64,000 nt of DNA from contig CAUYUJ010001381.1 in assembly GCA_963575745.1 (NCBI GenBank), positions 175,469-239,468 of the forward strand, given 5' to 3'. Below are positions 34,441 to 45,008 of this stretch, piece by piece. Source of the DNA: Prorocentrum cordatum. Lineage: Eukaryota > Sar > Dinophyceae > Prorocentrales > Prorocentraceae. Below the pieces are notes generated by a model. It worked only from the letters and a program-made list of their open reading frames with translations, was not told the DNA's origin and did not search any database. The translations under genes were made by a program, and so were the position numbers. Each line of letters begins with the position of its first letter. Within the stretch, counting starts at the first letter, position 1.

Positions 34441-35357
34441 TCTTGCCTCCGTGTCATCGCGGGCAGGGGCCGAGGCCGGGTTTTTTGTTCTTACGGGGGC
34501 GACGCATGTTGAGTGCGGACGTCGCGGGCGCGGACAGGCAAAACGAGGTCTTTCCATTCGGGGCGCGACTCGCCTAGCCGAATCGCGCGCGTTAGACGCC
34601 GCAGCGCCCGCGCTGCAAGGGTCGCGCCCGCCGCAGATTGCGCGAGCTAGGCGCGGCGCGGCGGGTTCCGCCGTTAGCGCGGCCCGCGGCCGATGGTCAA
34701 TGTCCTCGAGGCGATCTCGCGTCGCCCCCTGGGCGCATTCGGCCATGTCGAACGCGAAACCCTGCGATATGTGTTGTTCTTGGCTTTGGCAATTGAGGCT
34801 TTCGTTTGCGCGTCGCGCGTGTGCCCGAGCCAGGGGGCGCAGATGGCCATCGTTGTCTGCTCGTTGCAGGGTCAGAGCATTCGGGGCGCCATTGGTTTTA
34901 GGCGCTATTTTTCAACGGCCACGTTTATGTGCCGTCGCACGTGCCGCCTCTTCCCGCGCTACTGTTTTATGAGTGGCGCGGCGTGCCCCGAGGACGACGC
35001 GGCGCGTTTCGGCGAGCATTCGGCTCACGATTTCTAGCGCGTTTTGCATCGGGGCCCACTGCGGGCTGCAAGCGTGCGAAAGCGCGCCGCCCACTCTTAG
35101 CTTGCGCTCGGCAACGGCATCGCATTCGCGTGTGTTCCCGCACCAGAGCTTCTTTTTAATCATGAACGTTATTGTATGTTCTTGTTGTTTGGTGTTTTGT
35201 GCGCTTTTGTTGTTTTAGTTGGGATCCGCGTGGGCTGCGTGCCATCGTTTCTTGGCCGATGTGCCACATCTGTATAAATAAAAGCATCGTTATCATCATC
35301 GTAGTCCTCGGAGTCATCGATATCATGATCACCGCCGGACCCTTCCCAGCGCCGAGA
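34441..35357. other. no supported gene
   Basis: Unique-looking GC-rich DNA; small frames such as one at 34693-35037 have no supporting splice or family evidence. Confidence 0.35.
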
Positions 35358-35514
35358 GTCGGCAGCGTGTGGGGGCGGTGGGGCGTCTTCCACGGCGGCC
35401 TAGTTTCGCGAAGGTCCGCTTGGGCGGATGTGCCGGGCGAGCTAGGCTCGCCCGTGTTCCGCGTGGAGCTAGGCCGCCTTGGAAGACACCCCTTTGTTCC
35501 CACACGCTGCCGAC
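35358..35514. mobile_element. inverted-repeat element with nested palindrome
   Basis: The left arm begins GTCGGCAGCGTGTGGGGGCG and the right arm is its imperfect complement, ending CCCACACGCTGCCGAC. The arms are about 46 bp, and GTCTTCCACGGCGGCCTAG pairs with CTAGGCCGCCTTGGAAGAC near the inner end. At the centre lies GGGCGAGC-TAG-GCTCGCCC, a perfect 8-bp stem. Total length 157 bp with no coding capacity. Likely a MITE-like element. Confidence 0.6.
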
Positions 35515-36544
35515 AACCAGGGGTCAGGATGACGTGAGTTTCCAAAACCACTACAGATGCGTCTTCCTACTAGGTCTGGGGGGGCACGGCCCAGGAGAGA
35601 TTTAAGTCACGCCGGGATGTGGGACTTGCTTCGCGTCCACGATTCAAGGATTTTCCGATGGGGGCGCTGCCGCTTGGCGCACCCAGGACGGCGGCGCAAT
35701 AGCTTCAACACCTCGCCCCCCCGGTTGCGGATAAGAATGCGGGGGCCCCTGGCCATGCACCCAGGGAGTCTGTAAGACCGCTCGGCCCCGTCACTTCTGG
35801 TGATGGCCTGAGTCTGAGCAGTGCAAGAGTACAGACGGACAGGGGGCGACCGTCCGCAGCTTACACCCCGCTTCCGCCCTCCGTATTCAGGATGGCGCAA
35901 TCATCGAGGGGGGTGATTGGCCTTCCGACAGAGCTTGCCCATCCCCCCCTCCCTCCTCCCCTTCCTCCTTCCCCTCCTCCTCCCCCTCCTCCCCCATCCT
36001 CCTCCTTCCCCTCCTCCTCCCCCTCTTCCTCCTCTTCCAACCCCCCCTCCCCCCGTTCTGACATTTCGCGCCCAACCCATCCCGGCGGATCCAAGGGGGC
36101 CAGGTTCGTGAAGGAAGCCCGTCAGGGGTTTTGGGCGCGGCCTGGGGTCCACCGCCTCGTCGCCAGGGCGCCCGGGGCTCGGCGCGAGGCCGCTCGGCGC
36201 GGGCGCGCGTGGATAAATTTGGCAGAGAGTGCATTGGACCTTTTTTTTTTGTGCAGTTTTTTGTTCAGTTTTCGTTCAGTTCAGTTCAGTTTTTCGTTTT
36301 TTCGTTCAGTTTTTCGTTTGCCGACTTCGGCCCCTGGGGGCGGTTGTCGGGCCCAGGGGCCGCCAAAACATATCCAAGGTAAAGACAACAAGCCCTGGGG
36401 TCGCCAAAAAATCCCGATGGAGGAAAAAGAAAACGGGATGGGATAGATGAAAGGGAATCGGGGGCTGTGAGCGCGGGGAACGGCTTCCGACGCATAGCCG
36501 TTTGGGTTCCATCGTGCTCCAAATTGCCCCATCCACGCTGTGAG
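35515..36544. other. no supported gene; CT-rich and TTCAG repeats
   Basis: A CT-rich tract lies at 35940-36055 and a TTCAGTTTTTCG-type repeat at 36240-36325. No exon is supported. Confidence 0.45.
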
Positions 36545-37319
36545 TTAACAGCGGGAACAAGAATTTCAGCGCGTCGTTGCGCGCTTTCTCATGGAGTGCG
36601 ATGATATTCCGCTGGTGGATCGTTTCCGTGAGTTTGCAAAGCCAGGGGCGCAGATCGGATCTCGCAGCGACAGGCGAGATATTGACAAACTTGTGGAGGT
36701 TGCGAAGTATGCCATGCGCGAAAATGAGCAATTGCTGTTGTCCCAGATTTCTTCGTGCAAGCCGGCGCTCAGGACATGCAGTTCGGACGGAACCCCAGTG
36801 TTGACGACAGAAAGATTCGTTATGTTTCTGAATAGGACCCGTGTCATGAGGAAATGAAGAAGCATGAATGAGTTTTTGGCCCACCGGAGTAATACGCGAG
36901 GTGTCGCAGATGTTGGGGAAGATCTGTGCACTGTGAACTTTGAAGAGCCCATGCCGCTTACGAGCGGCGAACCAGCCTGGGCGTAGCACGCTGCAATGGA
37001 ACACTTTCTCCCGTTATTGCGTGAGCAGGGATTCACAGGCATTGCAATCGGTCATTACGTCTTCGACAGGGGCTGTTTTTCCTCGCTCGGGAAATTATGC
37101 AAGGAACGACACCGACACTATTACAGCACCTTGGACGACCCGTTGAAGGACCTCCTGGAGTTGACCGATTGGGTTTTCACACGCGCTGACGTTCTCCATG
37201 ACATCCCAAACGCATATCATTGGTCTTCGTTCTCTCTTCAGTGGGAAGGGGTGTATAAAGATATGCAACTGCCTGCGGCAACCCCCGCCCAGGGCCCCGT
37301 GTTTTCCCAGCACTCTTGA
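36545..37319 (+). pseudogene. N-terminal part of a dispersed, probably mobile-element-derived gene; two in-frame stops
   Basis: One frame stays coding-like across about 770 bp. It reads EQEFQRVVARFLMECDDIPL, AKPGAQIGSRSDRRDIDKLV and SSDGTPVLTTERFVMF, then crosses a TGA at 36855. It continues through a coding-like bridge (NTRGVADVGEDLCTVNFEEP) and a TAG at 36984 into FLPLLREQGFTGIAIGHYVF and TRADVLHDIPNAYHWSSF. Continuity across both stops argues for a decayed copy rather than two genes. The LHDIPNA-HWS segment recalls the Asp-containing motif of DDE-type transposases, but that is inference. The rest of the unit lies at 38189-41089, beyond a long poly-T. Confidence 0.45.
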
Positions 37320-37907
37320 CGGTGACAGTTCGAATGATGGTGGATGTATTAACGTTCGCGATGATGGCCGTGACGCTGACTGGCGGCCACAGCTGGCGAT
37401 GCGTATGGTGACGACGATTATGACGAACGTTACGGATTGAATGATGAACGCTGTCGCGCACGATATTTTTGTTTCCCACATATCGTGCTCTTCTCGTGCA
37501 CCCCGCGCGGGCCGCCTTGGAGTTTTTGTGCCCCTGCGAGGCGCTTTCGGAAACCCTCGGGGCTCGTGTCGGCCTTTTTGGGCCCCTGTTGCACCGGCGG
37601 ATTACTGGCGCGACAGCGTGCCGATGTGATATACGTAATATGTAGTGATGTTAAGTAATAAGGGCCGATGAGGAGGTTGGAGTGGGTGAGCTTCCACAGG
37701 GAGCGCGAAACACACCCGCCGCTCAACGCAGACTGCCCGCGCCACCGACCCGAGAGATAAGCTACTTCCCCCGTTGGGCCGCCCGCTCGTGCGACAGAGA
37801 CGTTCGAATGCTCGTCCGGTCGCGAAGTACCCGCGCTTCTTCTCTGTCTTTACAGTACTTAATTTCATGTATTTGTATATGCCTTCCCTCTCTTTCGGCG
37901 TAGCAGC

Positions 37908-37908
<1 letters not shown>

Positions 37909-38000
<92 letters not shown>
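37909..38000. repeat. 92-base poly-T run
   Basis: An uninterrupted run of T, the only long A/T homopolymer in an otherwise GC-rich window. It may be a poly-A tail of a minus-strand retroposed insertion, or simple slippage. Nothing on either side settles it. Confidence 0.9.
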
Positions 38001-38188
38001 CTCCCCCTTTTTTTCTTCTTCCTTTCCCTCCCTTCCCTTCGCGGCGCGCAGTGGTGCAAGTGCACCCGCGCCCCCTAGGACAAATACCCTTCGATCCCAT
38101 TGTTCACGCAAACATGTCGCAACCGCAACATGCAACCGCGCCCGCCCTCAAAAACGGGGGGCAGGAACTGGGGCCCTTGCCACTTGCA

Positions 38189-40164
38189 GAACCCTACCAG
38201 GCAACTTTGGCATTCTCACGCGCTTCAACGGGCAGGAGGTTCGGGGGCGGATATGGATAGGTGTCGCGCCCATCAGAAACGCGCATGACCTCATAATGGA
38301 ACATCAAATCGCTTGGATCGGCACGGTGCTCACATTCACGCCCCTCGACGCAGATGACCACAAATGCGTTGCTATATGGAAGGCGCTTGGCGTAGAGCCT
38401 GTATTTTAAGAATTTCTCGTCGACGCCCAACTCATCTTCGTAAGTGGCCAGCTCTGCGCGTCAGAAACCGCGCGGGGCCGGAAGGACCTCGTGAATGATA
38501 TCGCTGCTTCTTTGATGGGCGTTTGGCGTTTCCGCAAATTCTCAGAGTACCGGTGGTTATCCCTTGGCGAGTCGGCCAGGACGGTCGTCGCAGCGTCGTT
38601 GACAGGGGCTTTGCATCTGGAGGCATATGTACTGAATCGGCCACACAGTTCCGAGTACAATCTCAAAGGCATCAACAAGTTGACCCCAGGCGTCTTGCGT
38701 TTCTGCTTCGCGGCAGGTTTGGCGGGCGGTTGCGCCGAGGAGCTCCTTTCAGACGTTCTCGAAGATGACCGCTTGCTCCGCCGCCTTGACGGGGTTATTG
38801 ATGCGGTGGCTTTGGAGTTTGACTTTATCAGTTCCATGGCCATGGAGACGTGGGACTACCTGGTCTCTGCGACGGGCGACGACCCGATCACGGTGCGATC
38901 GGACATTTTATCCTGCATGATGTCATTCGTGTCGTTCTTTCATTGCAGGGTTCTTTCTGCGCTCGACACATGCCCGTTCAAATTGCTCGTCGGCAATATA
39001 TCTGAAAATTTGGACGCCCTGGAGGCTTCGGAACACCCGCCTCCAGAAAATATAGCTGGGAATATTTGGATGTTGTTGGCGATGAAGTTTCCCGAAGACC
39101 AGATTATCGAGGGTCTGGAGCTTGCACGCGATATCTGTTGGTCCACTCGCGGCGTGGAGCAGATGCATGCGTCGCTGTCCTGCGTCATGAAATTCCATCC
39201 AGATTTCAGCAAAAGTAGGGGCATGGCGAGGGCATTCGTTCATATGTTTAAACCGTTGGTGGAACCCAGCTACGAGTCGAGGCTCGAAGACAAGCTTTTG
39301 GCCAAGCAGGCTGGGTTACAGAGACAGAAGCGTTCCTCCATGGGCGGTAGACAGTACTTTTTGACATGCTTCCTCGATGCTGCCATGGAGTCTCGACCTG
39401 GAACGAAAGCTGAGAAAGCGGCCGTGCGCAAACGAATCTTCCAGGGGCACGCCGCAGCTTGGCGCTCCCTCGACGAATCGGCCCGGCGCACGTATGAGCT
39501 CAAGGCGAATGAGATCGTCGAGGCCAGGGGCGCTGACCTGATTTCGGAGGTCGCGCACATTCAGGGTGCCATCCGATTGCTTTGGGATCGATGCGACGAC
39601 GCCCGTGGGCACAGCAACCCCTACACGCTTGATTCGTGCAGGCTCCAGCCAGATGCGATTCGGAGGCTCAACATGCTGTATCGTTCAGACCAGTTTTCTC
39701 GGTCAAAGGTGGAAGAGGCGCGAACTGCTGCTTCCAGGGCGCCCCCGTTGCCAGAACCTGAATTCCGGTTGGGGTTCAACGGCGCCACCTTCCAGGCGGA
39801 CGAACAGGGGGATGTCTCCCCAGACTGGGCCAAGGTAGTTTGCTATCACATGGACCACTTCCACAAAACTGGTTTCGTGATGATGGATTCGGCAGGCAAT
39901 ATCACGTACTACTGTTTCACTTTCGCCATGCAGAACCCTTTGGTCCTTGGATTGACGGAAATGACGTGTCGGCCTCCTCGACCGCCAGCCAGCATGGTGG
40001 ACATTGATCGGCAGTTTTTGGACCACTGGACCTGGGAGTTCGACGTGGACCCTCTTCGGCGCCGCGCGTCCAACCAGGCGGCTTCGGGCTCGCGCGATGA
40101 CCCCGTCGGCCCAGGAACGCGCGTGGGGCCGCCCACAGGAACCCCAGGGCGTTGCCGAAAATGA
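38189..40164 (+). pseudogene. central part of the same unit, with HMG-box-like segment
   Basis: After CTTGCAG the frame reads NFGILTRFNGQEVRGRIWIG and FTPLDADDHKCVAIWKALGV, meets a TAA at 38407, and continues in the same frame as a long clean reading to 40164. Landmarks are VWRFRKFSEYRWLSLGESAR, DICWSTRGVEQMHASLSCVM, and a segment around RIFQGHAAAWRSLDESARRTY that resembles the second and third helices of an HMG box. These are followed by a conserved-looking C-terminal region (FNGATFQADEQGDVSPDWAK, LDHWTWEFDVD). HMG boxes bend DNA. The mix of a possible DNA-binding box with other unknown domains suits a transposon-derived protein, but no catalytic triad is proven. The single TAA may mark decay. 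Confidence 0.45.
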
Positions 40165-40335
40165 GTTCACGTGGGGCCAGAAGGCGCCCGAAAGCAGCCA
40201 AGAGGGTTCCAATGCGGCCCAGCGCGGCCCCGTAGGGCCGCGTTGGGGCCCTCTGGGGCCACGCGGCGTTTTTGTTTATGCCCTTTGGGCTCTTTTTGCG
40301 GGGGCCTCATGGGCCGTTTCTGGGATCTCCTCGGA

Positions 40336-41089
40336 GGCATCGCGCGTGCCGCAGGGATTCGCAGACATTCGAGCCGACATGGTAGGTGTGATTCGGCACC
40401 TTGGGTTCTTGCCTGACCATCGCGTGGCGCCCAGGGAGCCTGTCCTGCGTTTGGAGGCGCTCTTTGCAGAGTTACCCCCTTTGGCGCGCAACTCTTCGAG
40501 CAGGACTCCGAAGGAGGGGCCCCGGAGCGCCCAGGCCAAGGTCGTGTGTGAGAACCCGTGGATCATGCACCACATTTCTGAGTTGGACGCTTTCCGCAAG
40601 CGCCACTGCAAAGCCATCCCGCAGGAGGAGGGCGAGGCAACTAGCGACGACGACGCGGACGTCGAGCTGGAGGAGCCAGAACAGCTCATCACCGATATCC
40701 TTGCGAAACTCCAGAACATCCGGGATGATATTAAATCCACCGAGGACTCTGTCGTCTACTTCCGAGTTCGCCCGCTTGGTGGACCATGGTTGCAGATGAA
40801 AGCGGGCATTGGCATGGATGCTTATCAAGGTCAGGGATCTCTCAGCTCGGAACCCGGGGCCGACGAAAACAGACCTGTGCAAGGGGGGAGAGTCGAAGAG
40901 GTCGATGACACCCGTCTTCCCCGTCATCTCCCCCTTTGCTTCTTCCTCCTTTGCATGGGTCCGTTTCGGACGAATCCGGGGCTCGGAGAAACCCCCAGAG
41001 GCTTTCACTCGAGAGCGCCCCCTGGAGGTCCAACAGTAACGAACACACCAAAACGGAGGAGCAGGAGAAATAATAATCTGATGTTATAG
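40336..41089 (+). CDS. C-terminal exon-like part of the 36-41 kb unit
   Basis: In a different frame from the preceding piece the reading becomes coding-like after about 40336: PQGFADIRADMVGVIRHLGF, NPWIMHHISELDAFRKRHCK, an acidic patch (EEGEATSDDDADVELEEPEQ), then ITDILAKLQNIRDDIKS and LQMKAGIGMDAYQG. A GT donor (CAAG|GTCAGG) at about 40830 may end the exon. If so, the frame beyond it to the TAG at 41087 is intronic. An intron between about 40110 and 40336 would restore continuity with the upstream piece. Function unknown. Confidence 0.4.
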
Positions 41090-41122
41090 GTGTCCTCGAG
41101 GTTATGCTCGAGGACACCTATA
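41085..41122. other. perfect 16-bp hairpin overlapping a stop codon
   Basis: TATAGGTGTCCTCGAG (41085-41100), loop GTTATG, then CTCGAGGACACCTATA (41107-41122). The stem starts two bases before the TAG that closes the frame to 41089. A further CCTCGAGG word follows at 41130. It could be a 3'-end RNA structure or a micro-palindrome of the kind seen elsewhere here. Confidence 0.7.
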
Positions 41123-42260
41123 AGCGTATCCTCGAGGTGATGCTGTCGGCGCTGCGCCCAAGGACTGGGCGGAAAGGCACGGGTTGCAACGAACAGCCCG
41201 CTTCGATTTGTCCCTCTATAGCCACGACGGCGCCAAGACAATGGCACGGGAGTGGTGTCGCCGCATGACTTACTTGTATACGATCTAGCATATGGGATTT
41301 CTCCTTTCCGCCGCCTGTCATCTCCATTGCGAGTTTTTGGGTTTCGCGCCCGACGCAGCGCCAGAGGTCGCGATCGTCGTCGGGGTCCTGGGGCCCCTGA
41401 GATTTTTGGTGCTCATAGGGCCTGCGGGGACCGCCCGCCCCCCCAGAGGGTGACAGGGCTCGGAAGGCCCATGGGGCCCGCTGACGTCGCAAGTCCCATG
41501 GGGCTTACATTGTTCATCGGGCTCATAATGATCCACTGGGCTGGCAGTGCAAGGGGCGCTCGTAGATCCGATAGGTCTCTTAATGTTCATGGTTCTCGTT
41601 GTGTTCGTTTTCCTCATATGGCCCTATGTGCTCAGAGGGCTCGCGGGGGCCATGGGGCATAGAGGGTTCCAAAAGGCTCTTCGGGCTCATGGGGTCTGCA
41701 GGGCTCGCAGGGGCCATGGGGCTCAGGGAGCTCATCGCGATCATCGGCCCCTTGAGGTTCCAAAGGCTCGTCTTGTTTGCTGGGCTAACAAGGCCCCTAG
41801 GGCCCATTTGCTTCGTCGCGGCCGCGGGGCCCCCAGGGCTCTCCGGCCCCGGAAACGCGAGGCAAGCTCTCAGACGTTCGGCCGCCCATCTTTGGGGGGG
41901 CCCACAAAACCTAGATGCTCTTCCAGGTTTCGCCTCGTTTTCCTTGCCGCTCCCCGTCCAGGCCCCTCGGCTCCTCCGCACCCTGTTTGAGCAGCGAAGT
42001 TTTCGATCCGATGGTGCCTGCAAGCCTGGCCCCCGCAAGTGGGCAGGGGGATCTGGCGAACGGCAGCCCCCGTCCATTCGTGCGCCCCCCTGGTGCCTTG
42101 GCCGACTTGCCGCTCGATGCGGCTTTCGAGGCGGCACCGCCAGGCCTGCCGAATCCTGCGGCCGCTGCGCGCCGCGCGTGGCTGCGTAACTTGGCGCCTC
42201 GTGGGGGCGGCGCTTAAGGCGTTGCTGCCTCGCGATGTCTGCCTGTGGTAGGAGAGATGG
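41123..42260. other. no supported gene; GGGCCC/GGGCTC repeats
   Basis: From about 41380 to 41880 short words such as CATGGGGCTC and GGGCCCATTTGC recur, similar to DNA at 44590-44760. No exon is supported. Confidence 0.4.
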
Positions 42261-42297
42261 GCGTTGCCAGTATAAAGAGAACCGGCCTTGTGCACTC

Positions 42298-42440
42298 CCG
42301 GCCCACCCACCGCCCACCGCCCACCCACCACCCACCCACCACCCAACCACCGCCCACCACCCACCCACCACCCACATGCAACCCGCCATAACCACCCACC
42401 ACCCACCCGCCACCCACCCACGACCCACCCACCACCGCAG
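42298..42440. repeat. CCACCCACC minisatellite
   Basis: Repeats of CACCACCCACCC and CACCGCCCACC words, with a TATAAAG word just upstream at 42271. Confidence 0.85.
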
Positions 42441-42509
42441 TCGGGAAACGTCCCAGGCTACGTGGCCCAACTCAGGGGTATAAAAACTCGTCGGAAAACT
42501 TCCGTCGGT

Positions 42510-42745
42510 TTTTCCCTTGTAATTTGACGGGGATGCGAGGCCCCCGGGAAAATACAACAAGTTTTTATACCATGTTGTCGTTCCACCAGGCAAAGGTTTT
42601 CCGACGGGGCACCAAAAATGGCCGGGAAGATTTTCGACGGGGCCCCCACAAAAGGGCCGCCAAAATTTTCGACGGGGCCCAACCAAAAGGGCCCCCGAGT
42701 TTTTTGACGGGACCGGCCGGTTTTTCGACGGGGCCGTCGGCCGGT
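42510..42745. repeat. dispersed TTTTCGACGGGGCCC words
   Basis: GACGGGGC or a near match, usually preceded by TTTT(C), occurs about seven times at irregular 20-45 bp spacing, separated by AAAGGGCCGCCAAAA-type sequence. It is a word repeat without a fixed period. Confidence 0.65.
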
Positions 42746-42985
42746 GGATTTTTCCCCGTGACCCCCGGCGCCTGGAGCGCAAAGTACCAGGGTTGCGGGG
42801 GCCCGGAGATCGTGCCTCGCAGGCTGCTGCAAGCGCCGTGGCGGTCATGGGGACAAAGAGCAGGGAATTCCGTTGCCATCTGGGCCCAAATTTTGCCGTC
42901 GTTCGAGGCCAGTCGGGACCACTCCCAAGTGTAGCAGCCTGCCATCCTTTCTCAGCGCGGGGCCGGTGGGCCAGATTCTCCCATC

Positions 42986-43207
42986 ATGCCGCCGCGCAGG
43001 ACCGCTAAGGAGAAGGCGGCGGCCTTCGAGAAGCAGGTCCATGGCGCGGCGGCGTCGGTGGAGGCGAGGGGCGCCGCCGCCCAGACGGCAGCTCAGAAGC
43101 GGGGGAGTTCGCGCCAGGAGAAAAACAAGGACGTGGGGGAGGCCGTCCGCTGTTGCTTGCGGGACACGTTCAAAGTCGAGAGCGACCGCATGAAGTGCCA
43201 TGCCAAG
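42986..43207 (+). CDS. unknown four-exon gene, exon 1
   Basis: The ATG at 42986 follows a CTTTCTCAG acceptor-like word at 42954, suitable for cis- or trans-splicing. The frame reads MPPRRTAKEKAAAFEKQVHG, an Ala/Lys-rich, probably nuclear-type N-terminus, through RCCLRDTF to MKCHAK. A GC donor (AAG|GCTGCG) ends the exon after 74 codons in phase 0. The next exon starts in phase 0 at 43644. I do not recognise the encoded protein family. Confidence 0.6.
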
Positions 43208-43643
43208 GCTGCGTCGGGCCCGCGGGGAGGCCATGCAGCCCCTTGCATCATGCGCGCCCCCCCCCCCCCCCCCCCCGCCAGCGGAAGGCGTTAGAAGCGC
43301 GCCCCGTCGGAGCCGTGCGCCCCGAGGGGGTGGCTTCTGGAGCCAGACCGCCGCGGGCTCCAGACGGACGGGTTTTGACGCCGCCGCCTCCAGGAAACGC
43401 GCTCGCATGCGATGGTGCGTTTCGAAGGAGACGGGTCGCTTCAAGAGCCCATCTCATTTCGCAGCCCCTTGTCCTCCTCCACGCGGCATCCCTGCCCACC
43501 CGACCGCGCCGCGTGTCGGGGCCGCGGAGCCCTCGAACCCACTCCCAAACCGAGTCCGTGATTCTGAGTTTTTCCCGTGCGTCCCTGGGGCCCGAAACTT
43601 GTTTCGGGGGCCTAAACCATCGGCGGCCCACCTCGGGCCGAAG

Positions 43644-44450
43644 GTAGAGGGGATCACGCTGGAGCAGAGGCTGACGCAGGACAAGCTCAAGCAGCAGGAC
43701 CCCAAGGAGCCAGACTTGCCCATGGGGAAGCTGTACTTTAACAAGTGGAGGGCCCTCTACCGGGCCGCGGCCATGTCCAGCGGGGAGCTGAAGGTGAAGG
43801 ACGCTTCGGTGAAAGCGGACCCTGTCTTGAAGGAAGCCCTCAACCTCGCTTCTAAGGGGGTGCCGGACCGCTCGAAGATGGTGGAGTTCTTTGCCTCGAG
43901 CCCCAAGGCGCCCACCCAGACAGACATTGTTGGCATTGTGCGGTACTTGAGCACGCTCGAGATGGTCAGGGGGCCCCAGGTGGACCTCATGATCGACGCC
44001 GTGAATTATTTCAAGAAAAAGAATGCGGACACTTTGTTCTCGGAGGAGCTCTCTCACTTGTTTAGCCTCTACGACGCATGCCTGACGGAGAAGTGCAAGT
44101 TACAGCACGACAAAGGCACGCCCCTGAACAACTTCTGGAAGAAGTACCGCCCCTTGGCCGCAAACGTTCTTGATTGTGGCCAAGTTGATCGCCTCCTGGA
44201 GCGGCAAGGGAAAACATGGGCCGGCTACGAGGACCTCCTGAAGTCTGTCCCCGGCGGCAGCGACCTCGGCATGGAGATGTTCGGCTTCGCGCCCCCAGAC
44301 ATTAACAGCGTTCTCTTGGCGAACTCCATCAAGGAGGCCGTCAAGACGGTCATGGTCGGGGACCTCAATGTTGCCAAGCTGGACGCCGCCATCGCGGCGG
44401 GCCTCGCGGCCGCGGAGCCCCTGTCCTCCGGGAAAGACGTCGTCTTGACC
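43644..44450 (+). CDS. unknown four-exon gene, exon 2
   Basis: Acceptor CCGAAG|G. The frame reads VEGITLEQRLTQDKLKQQDP, KLYFNKWRALYRAAAMSSGE, then an acidic/helical stretch including LMIDAVNYFKKKNADTLFSE, WKKYRPLAANVLDCGQVDRL and GMEMFGFAPPDINSVLLANS. It remains coding-like to about SSGKD near 44446. The exact donor is not certain because exon 3 needs a phase-1 junction. No catalytic motif is recognised; it looks like a soluble, helix-rich protein. Confidence 0.6.
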
Positions 44451-44967
44451 TCCGTCGCCTTGACCTTCCACGGCGGGGCGCCCTCCCAACCCCATGCCGT
44501 TGCAACGCGGCCCCCCCCCCCCCCCCCCCAGGAAAGCAGCCGCAGAGGCGCCTGCCAGGTTTCCCAGATGCCCTTGTTGCCCACAGGGTTCCTGTTGGCC
44601 CAATGGGCCTCGACAGGTCCGCGGTGGCCCTTGGGCTCACGGGGCTCACAGGGCTCATGAAGCTCGGAGCGGCTCGGGGCCTCGCGACGTACGTCGGGCT
44701 CGCCGACCCCATGGTGCTCACAGAGCTCACGCGGGCCATAAGGCTGAAAGGGCCCATCTCCTCCTCCTGCTTCTGCCCCTCCTTCTCCTCCTCGCCTCCC
44801 CCCCCCTCCTCCCCCCGTTCCCCCCCGTCATCGTCGTCGTCCTCCTCCTCCTCGTCCCCCTCCTCCATCCTTTCCTTTTCCTCGCTGGGCCATGGGCTTC
44901 CCTATGGCCCTGGGGCCCGAAATCTCACGCGGAGAACTCGCATCTTCTTAGGCCTTCTTTTTTGCAT

Positions 44968-45008
<41 letters not shown>

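Noticed and set aside
32684-34972. Very long Pro-rich frames
   Set aside because: C-rich repeat DNA lacks stops; similar frames are open on both strands.
37909-38000. Poly-T as proof of a retroposed minus-strand element
   Set aside because: No target-site duplication or recognisable minus-strand gene end is visible; slippage explains it as well.
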